From Trinickia soli (lineage in GTDB: Bacteria > Pseudomonadota > Gammaproteobacteria > Burkholderiales > Burkholderiaceae): a stretch of 64,000 nucleotides of DNA. The DNA is taken from positions 1-64,000 of the forward strand of contig NZ_PNYB01000023.1 in NCBI RefSeq assembly GCF_002879855.1, given 5' to 3'. The position numbers and the translations under genes were made by a program. Below, in pieces: positions 22,485-31,310 of the stretch. Every line of letters begins with the position of its first letter. Positions within the stretch are counted from its first letter, which is position 1. The notes under the pieces are model-generated. The model did no database searches. It was given only the letters and a program-made list of their open reading frames with translations, and had not been told where the DNA came from.

Positions 22485-24272
22485 TCACTCCACCCCGCCG
22501 AGATAGGCCTCGACCACAGCCGGATCGTTTTGCACTTCTTCCGGCAGCCCTTGGGCGATGCGTGTGCCGAATTCCATGACGACGAGACGATCGGCAAGAT
22601 TCATCACGAAATCCATGTCGTGCTCGACGAGGAGCACGCTCATGCCGTCCGCCTGGAGCTTGCGCAGCAGATCCGCCAGTTGTTGCTTTTCCCGATACCG
22701 CAGCCCCGCAGCCGGTTCGTCGAGCAACAGCAGCGTCGGGTCGCAGCAAAGCGCCCGCGCGATCTCCATGATCCGCTGCTGTCCGAGCGCGAGGCTGCCC
22801 GCCTCGTCGTACATATGTTGCTCGAGCCCGACTCGACGAATCTGCTCGGCCGCATCGAACATCAAGCGTGCTTCCTCGGCTGCATTGAGCCGTGCAACGC
22901 TGCGCCAGACCCCGTTCGAGCCGCGCAGATGCGCACCGATGGCGACGTTCTCGAGCACCGTCATACTCGGCAACAGCTTGACGTGCTGGAAGGTACGGCC
23001 GATGCCACGCTTGACGATTTCACGTGAACTGAGTGCGTCGATGCGCTCGCCGCGGAAATGGATGCGACCACGCGTCGCCTGCAGCACGCCCGTGACGAGG
23101 TTGAACGTGGTCGACTTGCCAGCTCCGTTCGGCCCGATCAACGCCACTATCTGCCCCGCGTTGACCTCGAAGCTGACATCGTTGACGGCTACGAGCCCGC
23201 CGAACTGCTTGCGCACACCATCGACGACAAGCAGCGCTTCACCCGCAGCCGGCTTCGCACGCCGTGGCAACGGCTCGGCCTGCTCCGGGGCTTGCACGTG
23301 CGGACCGCGCGGAAACCAGCGAGCGACGAACGGCCAGACGCCACGCCGCGCATACTGCAGCAGCGCGACCATGAGAATGCCGAAGACAATGATTTCGAAG
23401 TTGCCGCTCTCGCCGAGTAGCATCGGCAGCAGCGACTGCAAATAATCCTGCACGATGGTGAGGATCGCCGCGCCGAGAATCGCACCCCAGACATGCCCGA
23501 CGCCACCGACCACGGCCATGAACAAGTACTCGATCCCGTGGTTCAGTCCGAAAGGCGTCGGATTGACGGCGCGTTGCAGGTGCGCGTACAGAAACCCCGA
23601 GATGGCTGCCAGCACGGCTGCGTAGACGAAAATGACGACGCGCATCCAGGCCGTATTGACGCCCATCGCCTCGGCCATCACGCTGGCGCCACGCAGCGAA
23701 CGGATCGCACGTCCGGGACGACTATTAAGCAGATTCTGAATTGAAACGACGGCGACGAGCACGACGATCCAGATCAGGTAATAGATGCTGCGCCCTGATT
23801 GGAGCGAAATGCCGAGCACGCTCAGCGCCGGTATCCCGTTGATGCCATCGTATTTCCCGAGCGCTTCGAGGTTGCCGAAGAGGTAATACAGCGACAGTCC
23901 CCAGGCGATTGTCCCAAGCGGTAGGAAGTGCCCTGACAAACGCATCGTGACCGCGCCGATGACGAGCGCAACCAGTACCGTCAACGCAATGCCGACCAAC
24001 AGCGCGAGCCACGGCGAAAGACCGAACTGCGTCGTCAGATAGGCCGTCGCATAGGCGCCGACCCCGACGAACGCGGCCTGTCCGAAACTCGTCATGCCAC
24101 CGACGCCCGTGAGCAGCACCAGCCCCAGCGCAACAATCGAATACAGGCCGATGTAGTTGAGCAGCGTGATCCAGTACTCGGACACGTGCAGCGGATGCGG
24201 CAACACGGGCAGCACAAACAGGACGATAAGAAAACACCACAGCGGCTTCATCAAAGAGAGTCGACGCTTCAT
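22485..24272 (-). CDS. LivM-LivG fusion: Liv-type ABC permease plus ATPase, system 1
   Basis: A 595-residue fusion. Residues 1 to about 325 are a LivM permease with about eight to ten membrane helices, including GLVLLTGVGGMTSFGQAAFVG and GGVGHVWGAILGAAILT. A Pro/Ala/Glu-rich linker follows, then from about residue 345 a LivG ATPase with Walker A GPNGAGKSTTFNLVTG, signature SLALGQQRIMEIARAL (a LivG-type variant), Walker B LLLLDEPAAGLRYREK and the LivG switch VEHDMDFVMNLADRLVVMEFG. Both halves look complete. Fused LivMG proteins are known in proteobacteria. It sits between livH and livF with gaps of a few bases. Confidence 0.9.
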   Translation of the reverse strand: MKRRLSLMKPLWCFLIVLFVLPVLPHPLHVSEYWITLLNYIGLYSIVALGLVLLTGVGGMTSFGQAAFVGVGAYATAYLTTQFGLSPWLALLVGIALTVLVALVIGAVTMRLSGHFLPLGTIAWGLSLYYLFGNLEALGKYDGINGIPALSVLGISLQSGRSIYYLIWIVVLVAVVSIQNLLNSRPGRAIRSLRGASVMAEAMGVNTAWMRVVIFVYAAVLAAISGFLYAHLQRAVNPTPFGLNHGIEYLFMAVVGGVGHVWGAILGAAILTIVQDYLQSLLPMLLGESGNFEIIVFGILMVALLQYARRGVWPFVARWFPRGPHVQAPEQAEPLPRRAKPAAGEALLVVDGVRKQFGGLVAVNDVSFEVNAGQIVALIGPNGAGKSTTFNLVTGVLQATRGRIHFRGERIDALSSREIVKRGIGRTFQHVKLLPSMTVLENVAIGAHLRGSNGVWRSVARLNAAEEARLMFDAAEQIRRVGLEQHMYDEAGSLALGQQRIMEIARALCCDPTLLLLDEPAAGLRYREKQQLADLLRKLQADGMSVLLVEHDMDFVMNLADRLVVMEFGTRIAQGLPEEVQNDPAVVEAYLGGVE

Positions 24273-24275
24273 CGC

Positions 24276-25331
24276 TCATTCCTCCTCTTCTTCGACATGT
24301 GCCGTGGCCAGGCTGCGCCACAACAGCACCGGGATGATGAGCGTGAAGACGATCACCTCCTTGTAGGCGCTCGCCCAAAACGACGAATACGATTCGAGCA
24401 GCCCGACCAGAATCGAGCCGGCCGCTGCGAGCGGATAACTGACGAGACCGCCGATAATCGCGCCGACGAAGCCCTTCAGACCGATCAGAAAACCCGAGTC
24501 GTAGTAGATCGTCGTCAGCGGCGCGACGAGGATGCCCGACAGCGCGCCCAGCGCGGCAGCCAACGTGAAGGCAAGCCGCCCGGCCTGCGACGTTCCGATA
24601 CCGACGAGCCGTGCGCCGAGCCGATTGACCGACGTCGCGCGCAGCGCCTTGCCGGAAAGCGAGCGATCGAAATAGAGATAAAGCGCTGCGATCAGCACGA
24701 GCGCCGTCACTACCACCCAGACGCTCTGCCCCGAAATCGACAGACTGCCCACGCTGAGCGAGCCGTCCGAGAACGGCGTCGTGCGCGAGCCCTCCGCACC
24801 GAACATCAAGAGACCGAGCCCGACCATCGCGAAATGAACGGCGACGGCGACGATCAACAGCAACAGCGTCGTCGCCTCGGCGATCGGCTCATAGGCCAAA
24901 CGGTAGACGAGCGGGCCGATCGGCACGACGATCGCCAACGTCAACGCGATCTGAATGGCCATCGGCAACGTCTGCCCGTAGACATGTTGTGTGATCGCAT
25001 ACACGGCGATCGGGCCGAGTAAATACCGGCTCGCGAGCGCCGTCAGGAGACGCGGTGCATGCCGACGGCGTTCGGGGTGCCGGATAAGCCCGACGATTTC
25101 GACGAAGAAGCAGGCGGCGCCGAGCACCGGCAGCAGAATCGCCGTCGGCGGAAACTTCTGCGTCTGCAGCATCGCCAGCGTCAGCGCGCCGTATGAAACG
25201 AACTCCCCCTGCGGGATGAAGATGACTCGCGTGACGGAGAAAACCAGCACGAGTGCGAGCGCGAGCAGCGCGTAGATCGCCCCGGTGGTGATGCCGTCTT
25301 GCGCGAGAATCGCCGCAATCGATAAATCCAT
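24276..25331 (-). CDS. livH: Branched-chain amino acid type ABC permease (LivH), system 1
   Basis: A 351-residue inner-membrane permease with about eight hydrophobic helices. Seen: GAIYALLALALVLVFSVTRVIFIPQGEFV at the N-terminus and SGILVAPLTTIYYDSGFLIGLKGFVGAIIGG near the C-terminus, both typical of LivH. A charged insert (RHPERRRHAPRLL) after the third helix and an acidic C-terminus (HVEEEEE) stand out; the protein is longer than the usual ~300 residues. Operon order is substrate-binding protein, livH, livMG, livF. Confidence 0.9.
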   Translation of the reverse strand: MDLSIAAILAQDGITTGAIYALLALALVLVFSVTRVIFIPQGEFVSYGALTLAMLQTQKFPPTAILLPVLGAACFFVEIVGLIRHPERRRHAPRLLTALASRYLLGPIAVYAITQHVYGQTLPMAIQIALTLAIVVPIGPLVYRLAYEPIAEATTLLLLIVAVAVHFAMVGLGLLMFGAEGSRTTPFSDGSLSVGSLSISGQSVWVVVTALVLIAALYLYFDRSLSGKALRATSVNRLGARLVGIGTSQAGRLAFTLAAALGALSGILVAPLTTIYYDSGFLIGLKGFVGAIIGGLVSYPLAAAGSILVGLLESYSSFWASAYKEVIVFTLIIPVLLWRSLATAHVEEEEE

Positions 25332-25430
25332 ACTTTTCCGAGCCCCGTACTACGAGATGACGAACCGACAAAAGAGACACAACCGGCCGTGAGCCCGTTC
25401 GGGACGCACGGCCGGGCAGTCGGCGCAGCC

Positions 25431-26588
25431 TTATTCGCCGAGCAACTTCCACTTGCCGTCGGTAATCTGCACCATCACGCGCGCGCGCTGATCGAGCCCA
25501 TTATGATTGGCCGGCGAGGTGTTCATGATCCCGTGCGAAATCGGCAGCTCCTTGATGTTCTCGAGCGCATCGCGCAACGCCGAACGGAATGCCTGGCTAC
25601 CGGGCTGCCCCTTTTTCAACGCCTCAGGAATCGCATGCTGCAGCATCTGTCCGGCGTCCCATGCGTGCCCGCCGAAGGTCGCAACCGACCCAACGCCGTA
25701 GGCCTTCTCATAGGCGGCCTTGTAGGCGAGCGACGAGCGCTTGACGGGGTTGCTGTCCGGCAGCTGATCGGCCACGAGGATCGGGCCGGCCGGCAGAATC
25801 TCACCCTCACAATCCTTGCCGCAGACACGCAGGAAATCGTTGTTCGCGACGCCATGCGTCTGGTAAATCTCGCCTTTGTAGCCGCGCTCCTTGAGTTCCT
25901 TGGCCGGCAAGGCCGCAGGCGTGCCCGAGCCCGCGATCAGCACGGCGTCGGGGTTGGCGCTCATGAGCTTGAGCACCTGGCCCGTGACCGACGCATCGGC
26001 GCGGTTGTATTTCTCGCTCGCAACGACCTTCAGATGATCCGTTGTCGCCGCCTTGCCGAATTCCGCGCTCCAGCTCTCGCCATAGGCGTCGGCGAAGCCG
26101 ATGAAGCCGACCGTCTTCACGCCGTGTTTGGACATGTAGTCGGCAATCGCATTGGCCATGAGGCTATCGTTTTGCGGTGTCTTGAACGCCCACTTACGCT
26201 TGTCGTCCATCGGCTCGACGATCTTGGCCGAAGCAGCGAGCGAGATCATCGGCGTTTTGCCGGCCGATACGGGATCGAGCATCGCCAGCGAGTTCGGCGT
26301 AACGGTCGAGCCGATGATCACGTCGACGTGGTCTTCGTCGATCAACTTATGCACGTCCTGCACGGCCTTGCCCGTATCGGAGCCGTCGTCGAGCACGATG
26401 TATTGCACGGTCTTGCCGCCGATCTCCTTGGGCAACAGCGCCACGGTATTTTTCTCAGGAATGCCGAGCGATGCGGCCGGTCCCGTCGTCGAAAGCACGA
26501 CGCCGATCTTCACCTGTGCGAAGGCCGCCGTCACGCCACACATCATCGCTACCGCCACGCTGCTACGAACCCATCGTTTCATCGTCAT
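25431..26588 (-). CDS. Branched-chain amino acid type ABC substrate-binding protein, system 1
   Basis: A 385-residue periplasmic binding protein of the LivJ/LivK family. It has a signal peptide (MKRWVRSSVAVAMMCGVTAAFAQ, starting at the second Met or at MTMKRW), then VKIGVVLSTTGPAASLGIPEKNTVALLPKEIGGK, and the ligand-cleft segments VIIGSTVTPNSLAMLDPVSAGKTPMISLAAS and GFADAYGESW. Two cysteines (RVCGKDCEG) could form a disulfide. It heads the operon; the long gap upstream (26589-27273) should hold the promoter. Confidence 0.9.
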   Translation of the reverse strand: MTMKRWVRSSVAVAMMCGVTAAFAQVKIGVVLSTTGPAASLGIPEKNTVALLPKEIGGKTVQYIVLDDGSDTGKAVQDVHKLIDEDHVDVIIGSTVTPNSLAMLDPVSAGKTPMISLAASAKIVEPMDDKRKWAFKTPQNDSLMANAIADYMSKHGVKTVGFIGFADAYGESWSAEFGKAATTDHLKVVASEKYNRADASVTGQVLKLMSANPDAVLIAGSGTPAALPAKELKERGYKGEIYQTHGVANNDFLRVCGKDCEGEILPAGPILVADQLPDSNPVKRSSLAYKAAYEKAYGVGSVATFGGHAWDAGQMLQHAIPEALKKGQPGSQAFRSALRDALENIKELPISHGIMNTSPANHNGLDQRARVMVQITDGKWKLLGE

Positions 26589-27273
26589 TATTGATCTCCA
26601 GAGGCATTACGCGAGAAAGCGCGTTGTAATTGCCGGCTCATCGGCCGGCAAAAGTCGATTATTTTCGAAAATGGAGCGGCGAGGCGCGCAAGCCCACAAC
26701 GATCGAATAAAAACGATCGCATTCGTGTGGTACTCACGCACCGCGCAAAACAACAGGGAGAAAAAAATGCAAAGACGGCGATCGCACGCTGACGCGCGAA
26801 CGCTTCGCCGGTTTGGTGCGGACGCATACGCCGATTCGGCGCGCGGCTCCCGCGGCGGGAAACGGAAAGGAAAAACGAAATGCGATTGTCCAATCGGACA
26901 AATCGGTATGAATCTGCACGAATCGAACGCACAAATAAAAAGCGCTGTTGGATTCCCTCCAACAGCGCTTTCGTCCGGGCACTGAGTGCCTCGATTGTCT
27001 CCTCGTTCTCCACCTCAAAATTCGGTGCATCAGAACTGAGACGAAGATTAAACAACCCCGTCTCCCGCGACAACCTAGCACTTTCCCTAGTGGTGCATAG
27101 CAGCACGCAAATCGCGCAAGCATGCATCGTTTCCTGCCGCCCGGTGCCCGAAACCAGGTCGACATGCGCACCGGACCGCGGCGCGATGGGCCTGTGCGTG
27201 CCGGGCCGCATCGCGACGCACGCATGCCGCGCGTTTGGCGCGGCGCAGCGCGAATGGGCCGTCCGTACCCTAC
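26589..27273. other. Intergenic region between the two Liv operons
   Basis: A 685-bp gap between the first Liv binding-protein gene and the end of the second Liv operon. It contains a strong hairpin at 26939-26971. A start with a fair ribosome binding site (GGGAGAAAAAAATG, 26767) opens a 72-codon arginine-rich frame that runs through the hairpin, so I do not call it a gene. Near 27070-27090 the minus strand reads CACTAGGGAAAGTGCTAGG, a near-repeat that could be an operator. Confidence 0.4.
26939..26971 (-). terminator. Hairpin terminator between the Liv operons
   Basis: AAAGCGCTGTTGGA (26939-26952), a 5-nt loop and TCCAACAGCGCTTT (26958-26971) form a perfect 14-bp stem. On the minus strand the stem is followed by TTTTATTT, so it would stop transcripts coming from the second Liv operon about 300 bp upstream. 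Confidence 0.7.
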
Positions 27274-28245
27274 TCACCCGCGCAGCGGCCGCACACGTGC
27301 GATGATTTCGCCGACAATGCCGCGCCGGAAGGTCAGCACGCAGGCAATGAAGACGAGCCCGATGACGATCGTCGTCGAATCACCGAGCGTGTTGAACCAG
27401 TCGACGTGCGTGAGGTGAGCGAGCCCGCCGCCGATATCGCCGAGCCGATCTTCGAGCGTGACGACGAGCGCCGCACCCAGCAACGGCCCGAACAGCGTGC
27501 CCATGCCGCCCACGAGCGTCATCAGGATGACGAGGCCCGACATCGTCCAATAGGCGTCACCGAGCGTCTCGAAGCCGAGCACGAGCACTTTGAGCGCACC
27601 GGCGAAACCCGCGATGCCGGCCGACAGCACGAACGCGAGCAGCTTGAATCGATCGGTGTCATAACCGAGCGAGACGGCACGCGGCTCGTTCTCGCGAATC
27701 GCCGTCAACACCTGCCCGAACGGCGAATGAACGATGCGCACGATCAGCGCAAACACGAGTACGACGGCGACGAGCAGGACGTAATAGAGCGTCAGGTCCG
27801 ACGATAAGCTCAAGAGCCCGAACAATTTGCCGCGCGGCACGCCTTGCAGCCCGTCCTCCCCGCCCGTGAACGGCGCTTGCAGATAAACGAAGTAGACGAG
27901 CTGCGCGAGCGCGAGCGTGACCATCGCGAAGTAGATCCCCTGACGCCGAATCGCGAAGAAACCCACGACCAGGCCGAGCAAGGTCGCGGCCGCCGTGCCT
28001 GCGAGCACGCCGAGCTCGGGCGTGAGGCCCATGGATTGGATCGCATAGCCCGCCGTATACCCTGACGTGGCAAGAAACATCGCATGGCCGAACGACAGCA
28101 GTCCCGTATAGCCGATCAAGAGATTGAACGCCGCGGCAAATAGCGCGAAGCACAGCACTTTCATCACGAAGACGGGGTAGGCGCCGAGCCACGGCGCCAC
28201 GGCGAGCCCCAGCGCCAGGAGGGCGTAAAGCGCTTTTCTTTGCAT
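27274..28245 (-). CDS. livM: Branched-chain amino acid type ABC permease (LivM), system 2
   Basis: A 323-residue inner-membrane permease with about nine helices. Seen: AFNLLIGYTGLLSFGHAMFLATSGY, ENEPRAVSLGYDTDRFKLLAFVLSAGIAGFAG (the EAA-like cytoplasmic loop of LivM) and VGGMGTLFGPLLGAAL. ATG 28245 follows AAGGAG and overlaps the livH stop by one base (ATGA), so the long upstream frame to 28959 is rejected. It is the last gene of the livGFKHM cluster. Confidence 0.93.
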   Translation of the reverse strand: MQRKALYALLALGLAVAPWLGAYPVFVMKVLCFALFAAAFNLLIGYTGLLSFGHAMFLATSGYTAGYAIQSMGLTPELGVLAGTAAATLLGLVVGFFAIRRQGIYFAMVTLALAQLVYFVYLQAPFTGGEDGLQGVPRGKLFGLLSLSSDLTLYYVLLVAVVLVFALIVRIVHSPFGQVLTAIRENEPRAVSLGYDTDRFKLLAFVLSAGIAGFAGALKVLVLGFETLGDAYWTMSGLVILMTLVGGMGTLFGPLLGAALVVTLEDRLGDIGGGLAHLTHVDWFNTLGDSTTIVIGLVFIACVLTFRRGIVGEIIARVRPLRG

Positions 28246-29129
28246 CACCGCTCCTTGCCGAAAAGACCCGCAGGGCGCACGAGCAGAACGAGCGCCATGA
28301 TGACGAACACAACGGTGGCCGAAGCCTGCGGATAGAACACACGCGTGAAGCCTTCGACGACGCCCAGCAGCAGGCCCGTCAGGATCGATCCCATGATCGA
28401 GCCCATGCCGCCGATCACGACAACCGCGAACACCGTGATGATCATCGACTGCCCCATCAGCGGCGAGACTTGAATCACCGGAGCGGCAAGCACGCCGGCG
28501 AACGCGGCCAGGGCCACGCCGAAGCCGTAGGTCAGCGTGATCATGAGCGGCACGTTCACGCCGAACGCTTCGACGATTTTCGGGTTCTCGGTGCCCGCGC
28601 GCAGATACGCTCCGAGGCTTGTCTTCTCGATCACGAACCAGGTTGCGAAACAGACGACGAGCGAAGCCACCACCACCCAGGCCCGATAGTTGGGCAGATA
28701 CATGAAGCCGAGGTTCGTTGCGCCCGCGAGCAGATCGGGCACATCGTACGGCTGCCCCGATGATCCATAGATCGAGCGGAACACCCCTTCGATGACGAGC
28801 GTGAGACCGAACGTCAACAACAACCCGTAAAGATGGTCGAGCTGATATAGCCAGCGCAGCATCGTACGTTCGATCACGATACCGAACGCGCCGACGATAA
28901 GCGGCGCCAGCACGAGCATGGCCCAGTACGGCACGCCGAAATAGGACAGACCCATCCATGCGAGCATGGCACCGAGCATGAACAACGCGCCGTGCGCGAA
29001 GTTGATCACGTTGAGCATGCCGAAGATCACCGCCAGCCCAAGGCTCAGAATCGCGTAGAACGATCCGTTGACGAGCCCGAGCAGGAGTTGGCTCAGCATG
29101 GCCTGCAACGGAATGCCGAAGATATCCAT
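28245..29129 (-). CDS. livH: Branched-chain amino acid type ABC permease (LivH), system 2
   Basis: A 294-residue permease of typical LivH length. Seen: LLLGLVNGSFYAILSLGLAVIFGMLNVINFAHG at the N-terminus and SPLMGQSMIITVFAVVVIGGMGSIMGSILTGLLLG near the C-terminus. It is translationally coupled to livM. Confidence 0.93.
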   Translation of the reverse strand: MDIFGIPLQAMLSQLLLGLVNGSFYAILSLGLAVIFGMLNVINFAHGALFMLGAMLAWMGLSYFGVPYWAMLVLAPLIVGAFGIVIERTMLRWLYQLDHLYGLLLTFGLTLVIEGVFRSIYGSSGQPYDVPDLLAGATNLGFMYLPNYRAWVVVASLVVCFATWFVIEKTSLGAYLRAGTENPKIVEAFGVNVPLMITLTYGFGVALAAFAGVLAAPVIQVSPLMGQSMIITVFAVVVIGGMGSIMGSILTGLLLGVVEGFTRVFYPQASATVVFVIMALVLLVRPAGLFGKER

Positions 29130-29229
29130 TGAACCTGCCGTCGAAAAGAGAAAAACGCGCGCGATGTGGCCGCGCGCGTCGTTACTGCATACCGCCTAAG
29201 CAGCCCGCTGCTTTCACCTTAATTGCTGG

Positions 29230-30450
29230 TTACTTCCACAGATCGCACTGCGTATCCTTCTTGTCCGTGAACGCCTTGTCGCCAGGAATGGTCGCCTTCA
29301 GCGTGTAGTAGTCCCACGGTTTCTTCGATTCGGCCGGCGTCTTGACCTGATACAGGTACATGTCATGGATCATGCTGCCGTCTTCGCGGATATGCCCCTT
29401 CGCATAGAAGTCGTCGACGGGCTGCTTGTGCAACTGTGCCATCACCTTGTCAGTATCGGTCGAGCCGACGGCCTTGACGGCGTTCAGATAATCCATCGTC
29501 GCGGAATAATCGGCCGCTTGCAGGCTCGACGGCATCTTGCCGGTTTTCTTGAAGTATTTCTCGGCCCATGCGCGCGACTTATCGTTCTGATCCCAGTACC
29601 AGCTATCGGTCAGCAGCAGGCCCTGGGCCGTCGGCAAGCCGACGCTATGCACGTCGTCGATGAACATCAGAAGCGCCGCGATCTTCATCGTTTTGCCGAC
29701 GCCGAATTCCTTGGCTGCCTTCAGCGAATTGACCGTGTCGCCGCCCGCGTTCGCAAGGCCGAGCACCTGCGCCTTCGACGCTTGCGCCTGCAACAGGAAC
29801 GACGAGAAGTCCGACGCCGACAGCGGATGCAGCGAGCGTCCGAGCACCTTGCCGCCGTTCTCTTCGACGACCTTCGTCGTATTCGCGTCGAGCGACTTGC
29901 CGAACGCGTAGTCGGCCGTCAGGAAGTACCACGTCTTCAAGCCTTGCTTGACGATCGCCGAGCCCGTGCCTTTCGCGAGCGCCGTCGTGTCGTAGGCGTA
30001 GTGGATCGTGTACGGCGTGCATTGCTTGTTCGTCAGCGCATCGGTGCCGGCGCCGATCGAGATGTACGGACGCTTCTTCTCCTTGATCACGTCGTTCATT
30101 GCGAGGCCCGTTGCCGAATTCGTGCCACCGATCAGCATGTCGAGACCTTCCGTGTCGATCCACTTACGCGCGGTCGAGGCGGCGATGTCGGCCTTGTTCT
30201 GGTGATCCTGCGTGAGCAGCTTGATCGGCAGACCATTGACCTTGCCGCCGAAATCGTCGATCGCCATCTGGATTGCCGTGGCGCCGCCCTTGCCGTCGAT
30301 ATCGGCGTACAGGCCCGACAAGTCGGTGATGAACCCGATCGTGACCTGTTTTTCCGCGGCGGCGGCGTGCTGCGCCGCGAGCGCGGCGGCCATTGCGGTA
30401 GCGGTAACTGCGAGAGTGCGAACAGCGCTTGCGAGCAACGTGGTTCTCAT
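29230..30450 (-). CDS. livK: Branched-chain amino acid type ABC substrate-binding protein, system 2
   Basis: A 406-residue periplasmic binding protein with a clear signal peptide (MRTTLLASAVRTLAVTATAM, cleavage near AAAAEK). Seen: VTIGFITDLSGLYADIDGKGGATAIQMAIDDFGGKVNG and LIGGTNSATGLAMNDV. The C-terminal half (YVTDSWYWD-like LLLTDSWYWDQNDKSRAW, KTPAESKKPWDYY) resembles the ABC proteins for aromatic or amide compounds more than true LivK, so the ligand may not be a branched-chain amino acid. AAGGAG precedes ATG 30450. Confidence 0.88.
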   Translation of the reverse strand: MRTTLLASAVRTLAVTATAMAAALAAQHAAAAEKQVTIGFITDLSGLYADIDGKGGATAIQMAIDDFGGKVNGLPIKLLTQDHQNKADIAASTARKWIDTEGLDMLIGGTNSATGLAMNDVIKEKKRPYISIGAGTDALTNKQCTPYTIHYAYDTTALAKGTGSAIVKQGLKTWYFLTADYAFGKSLDANTTKVVEENGGKVLGRSLHPLSASDFSSFLLQAQASKAQVLGLANAGGDTVNSLKAAKEFGVGKTMKIAALLMFIDDVHSVGLPTAQGLLLTDSWYWDQNDKSRAWAEKYFKKTGKMPSSLQAADYSATMDYLNAVKAVGSTDTDKVMAQLHKQPVDDFYAKGHIREDGSMIHDMYLYQVKTPAESKKPWDYYTLKATIPGDKAFTDKKDTQCDLWK

Positions 30451-30542
30451 TGGTATCTCCTTCTTCGCTTATGGTTGTGCGTGCAACTGTTTGTGTAAAC
30501 CGAGGCGCAGCCAGCGCGCCCGTCAAGCAACTTCGCCTGGCC

Positions 30543-31310
30543 TCACACGCCAAGCAGCTCGTGTAGCACCGGCATCTTGCCTTCGAGTTCGCTCGCGACG
30601 AAATGCTCGACGATGCGGCCATGCTCCATGACATAGAAGCGATCGGCCAGCGGCGCCGCGAAGCGAAAGTTCTGTTCGACCATCACGACCGTGTAGCCGC
30701 GCGCCTTCAATGCGAGGATCATGCGCGCCAGCGCCTGCACGATGACAGGTGCAAGACCCTCGGAGATTTCGTCGAGCAGCAGCAGGTTCGCCCCCGTGCG
30801 CAAGATACGCGCCACGGCCAACATCTGCTGCTCGCCACCCGAGAGGCGCGTGCCCTGACTCATGCGGCGCTCCTTCAGGTTCGGGAACATCTCGTAGATT
30901 TCGTCGAGCGACATCGCATAGCTGCTTTGTCCGACCATCGGCGGCAACAGCAGATTCTCTTCGCAGGAGAGGCTCGAAAAAATCGCTCGCTCTTCCGGAC
31001 AGTACCCGACGCCGCAATGCGCGATCTTGTGCGTGGGCAGATTGATGGTCTCTTTCTCGCCGATACGCAATGATCCCGTGCGCCGCCCCGTCAGGCCCAT
31101 GATCGCGCGCAGCGTCGTCGTGCGTCCTGCGCCGTTGCGGCCGAGCAGGGTCACGACTTCGCCGCGGCGCACGGTCAGATCGACGCCATGCAGGATGTGC
31201 GATTCGCCGTACCAGGCCTGCAGGCCCGTGATCGTCAACGCAGCCGGCCCGCTGTCGAGCGTTTGCTCGGCGCCGCTCGCCACGACGTTGTCGCGCTCCG
31301 CGTGATTCAT
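30543..31310 (-). CDS. livF: Branched-chain amino acid type ABC transporter ATPase (LivF), system 2, with altered Walker A
   Basis: A 255-residue ATPase. The signature RLSGGEQQMLAVARIL and Walker B LLLLDEISEGLAPVIV are intact, and the LivF-typical VEQNFRFAAPLADRFYVMEHG is present. The P-loop reads GRNGAGRTTT: the invariant lysine is arginine (codon CGC). Either the protein tolerates Arg, or ATP binding depends on LivG, or this is a lineage-wide variant. Its start overlaps the livG stop by 4 bp. Confidence 0.9.
   Translation of the reverse strand: MNHAERDNVVASGAEQTLDSGPAALTITGLQAWYGESHILHGVDLTVRRGEVVTLLGRNGAGRTTTLRAIMGLTGRRTGSLRIGEKETINLPTHKIAHCGVGYCPEERAIFSSLSCEENLLLPPMVGQSSYAMSLDEIYEMFPNLKERRMSQGTRLSGGEQQMLAVARILRTGANLLLLDEISEGLAPVIVQALARMILALKARGYTVVMVEQNFRFAAPLADRFYVMEHGRIVEHFVASELEGKMPVLHELLGV

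Noticed and set aside
23016-23031. GATTTCACGTGAACTG resembling a parS site
   Set aside because: Only the central 11 bases match; the outer three bases on the right and two on the left differ, and it lies inside the livMG coding sequence.
26767-26985. 72-codon plus-strand frame with GGGAGAAAAAAATG in front
   Set aside because: Arg-rich, no family resemblance, and it runs through the hairpin terminator, so chance is more likely.
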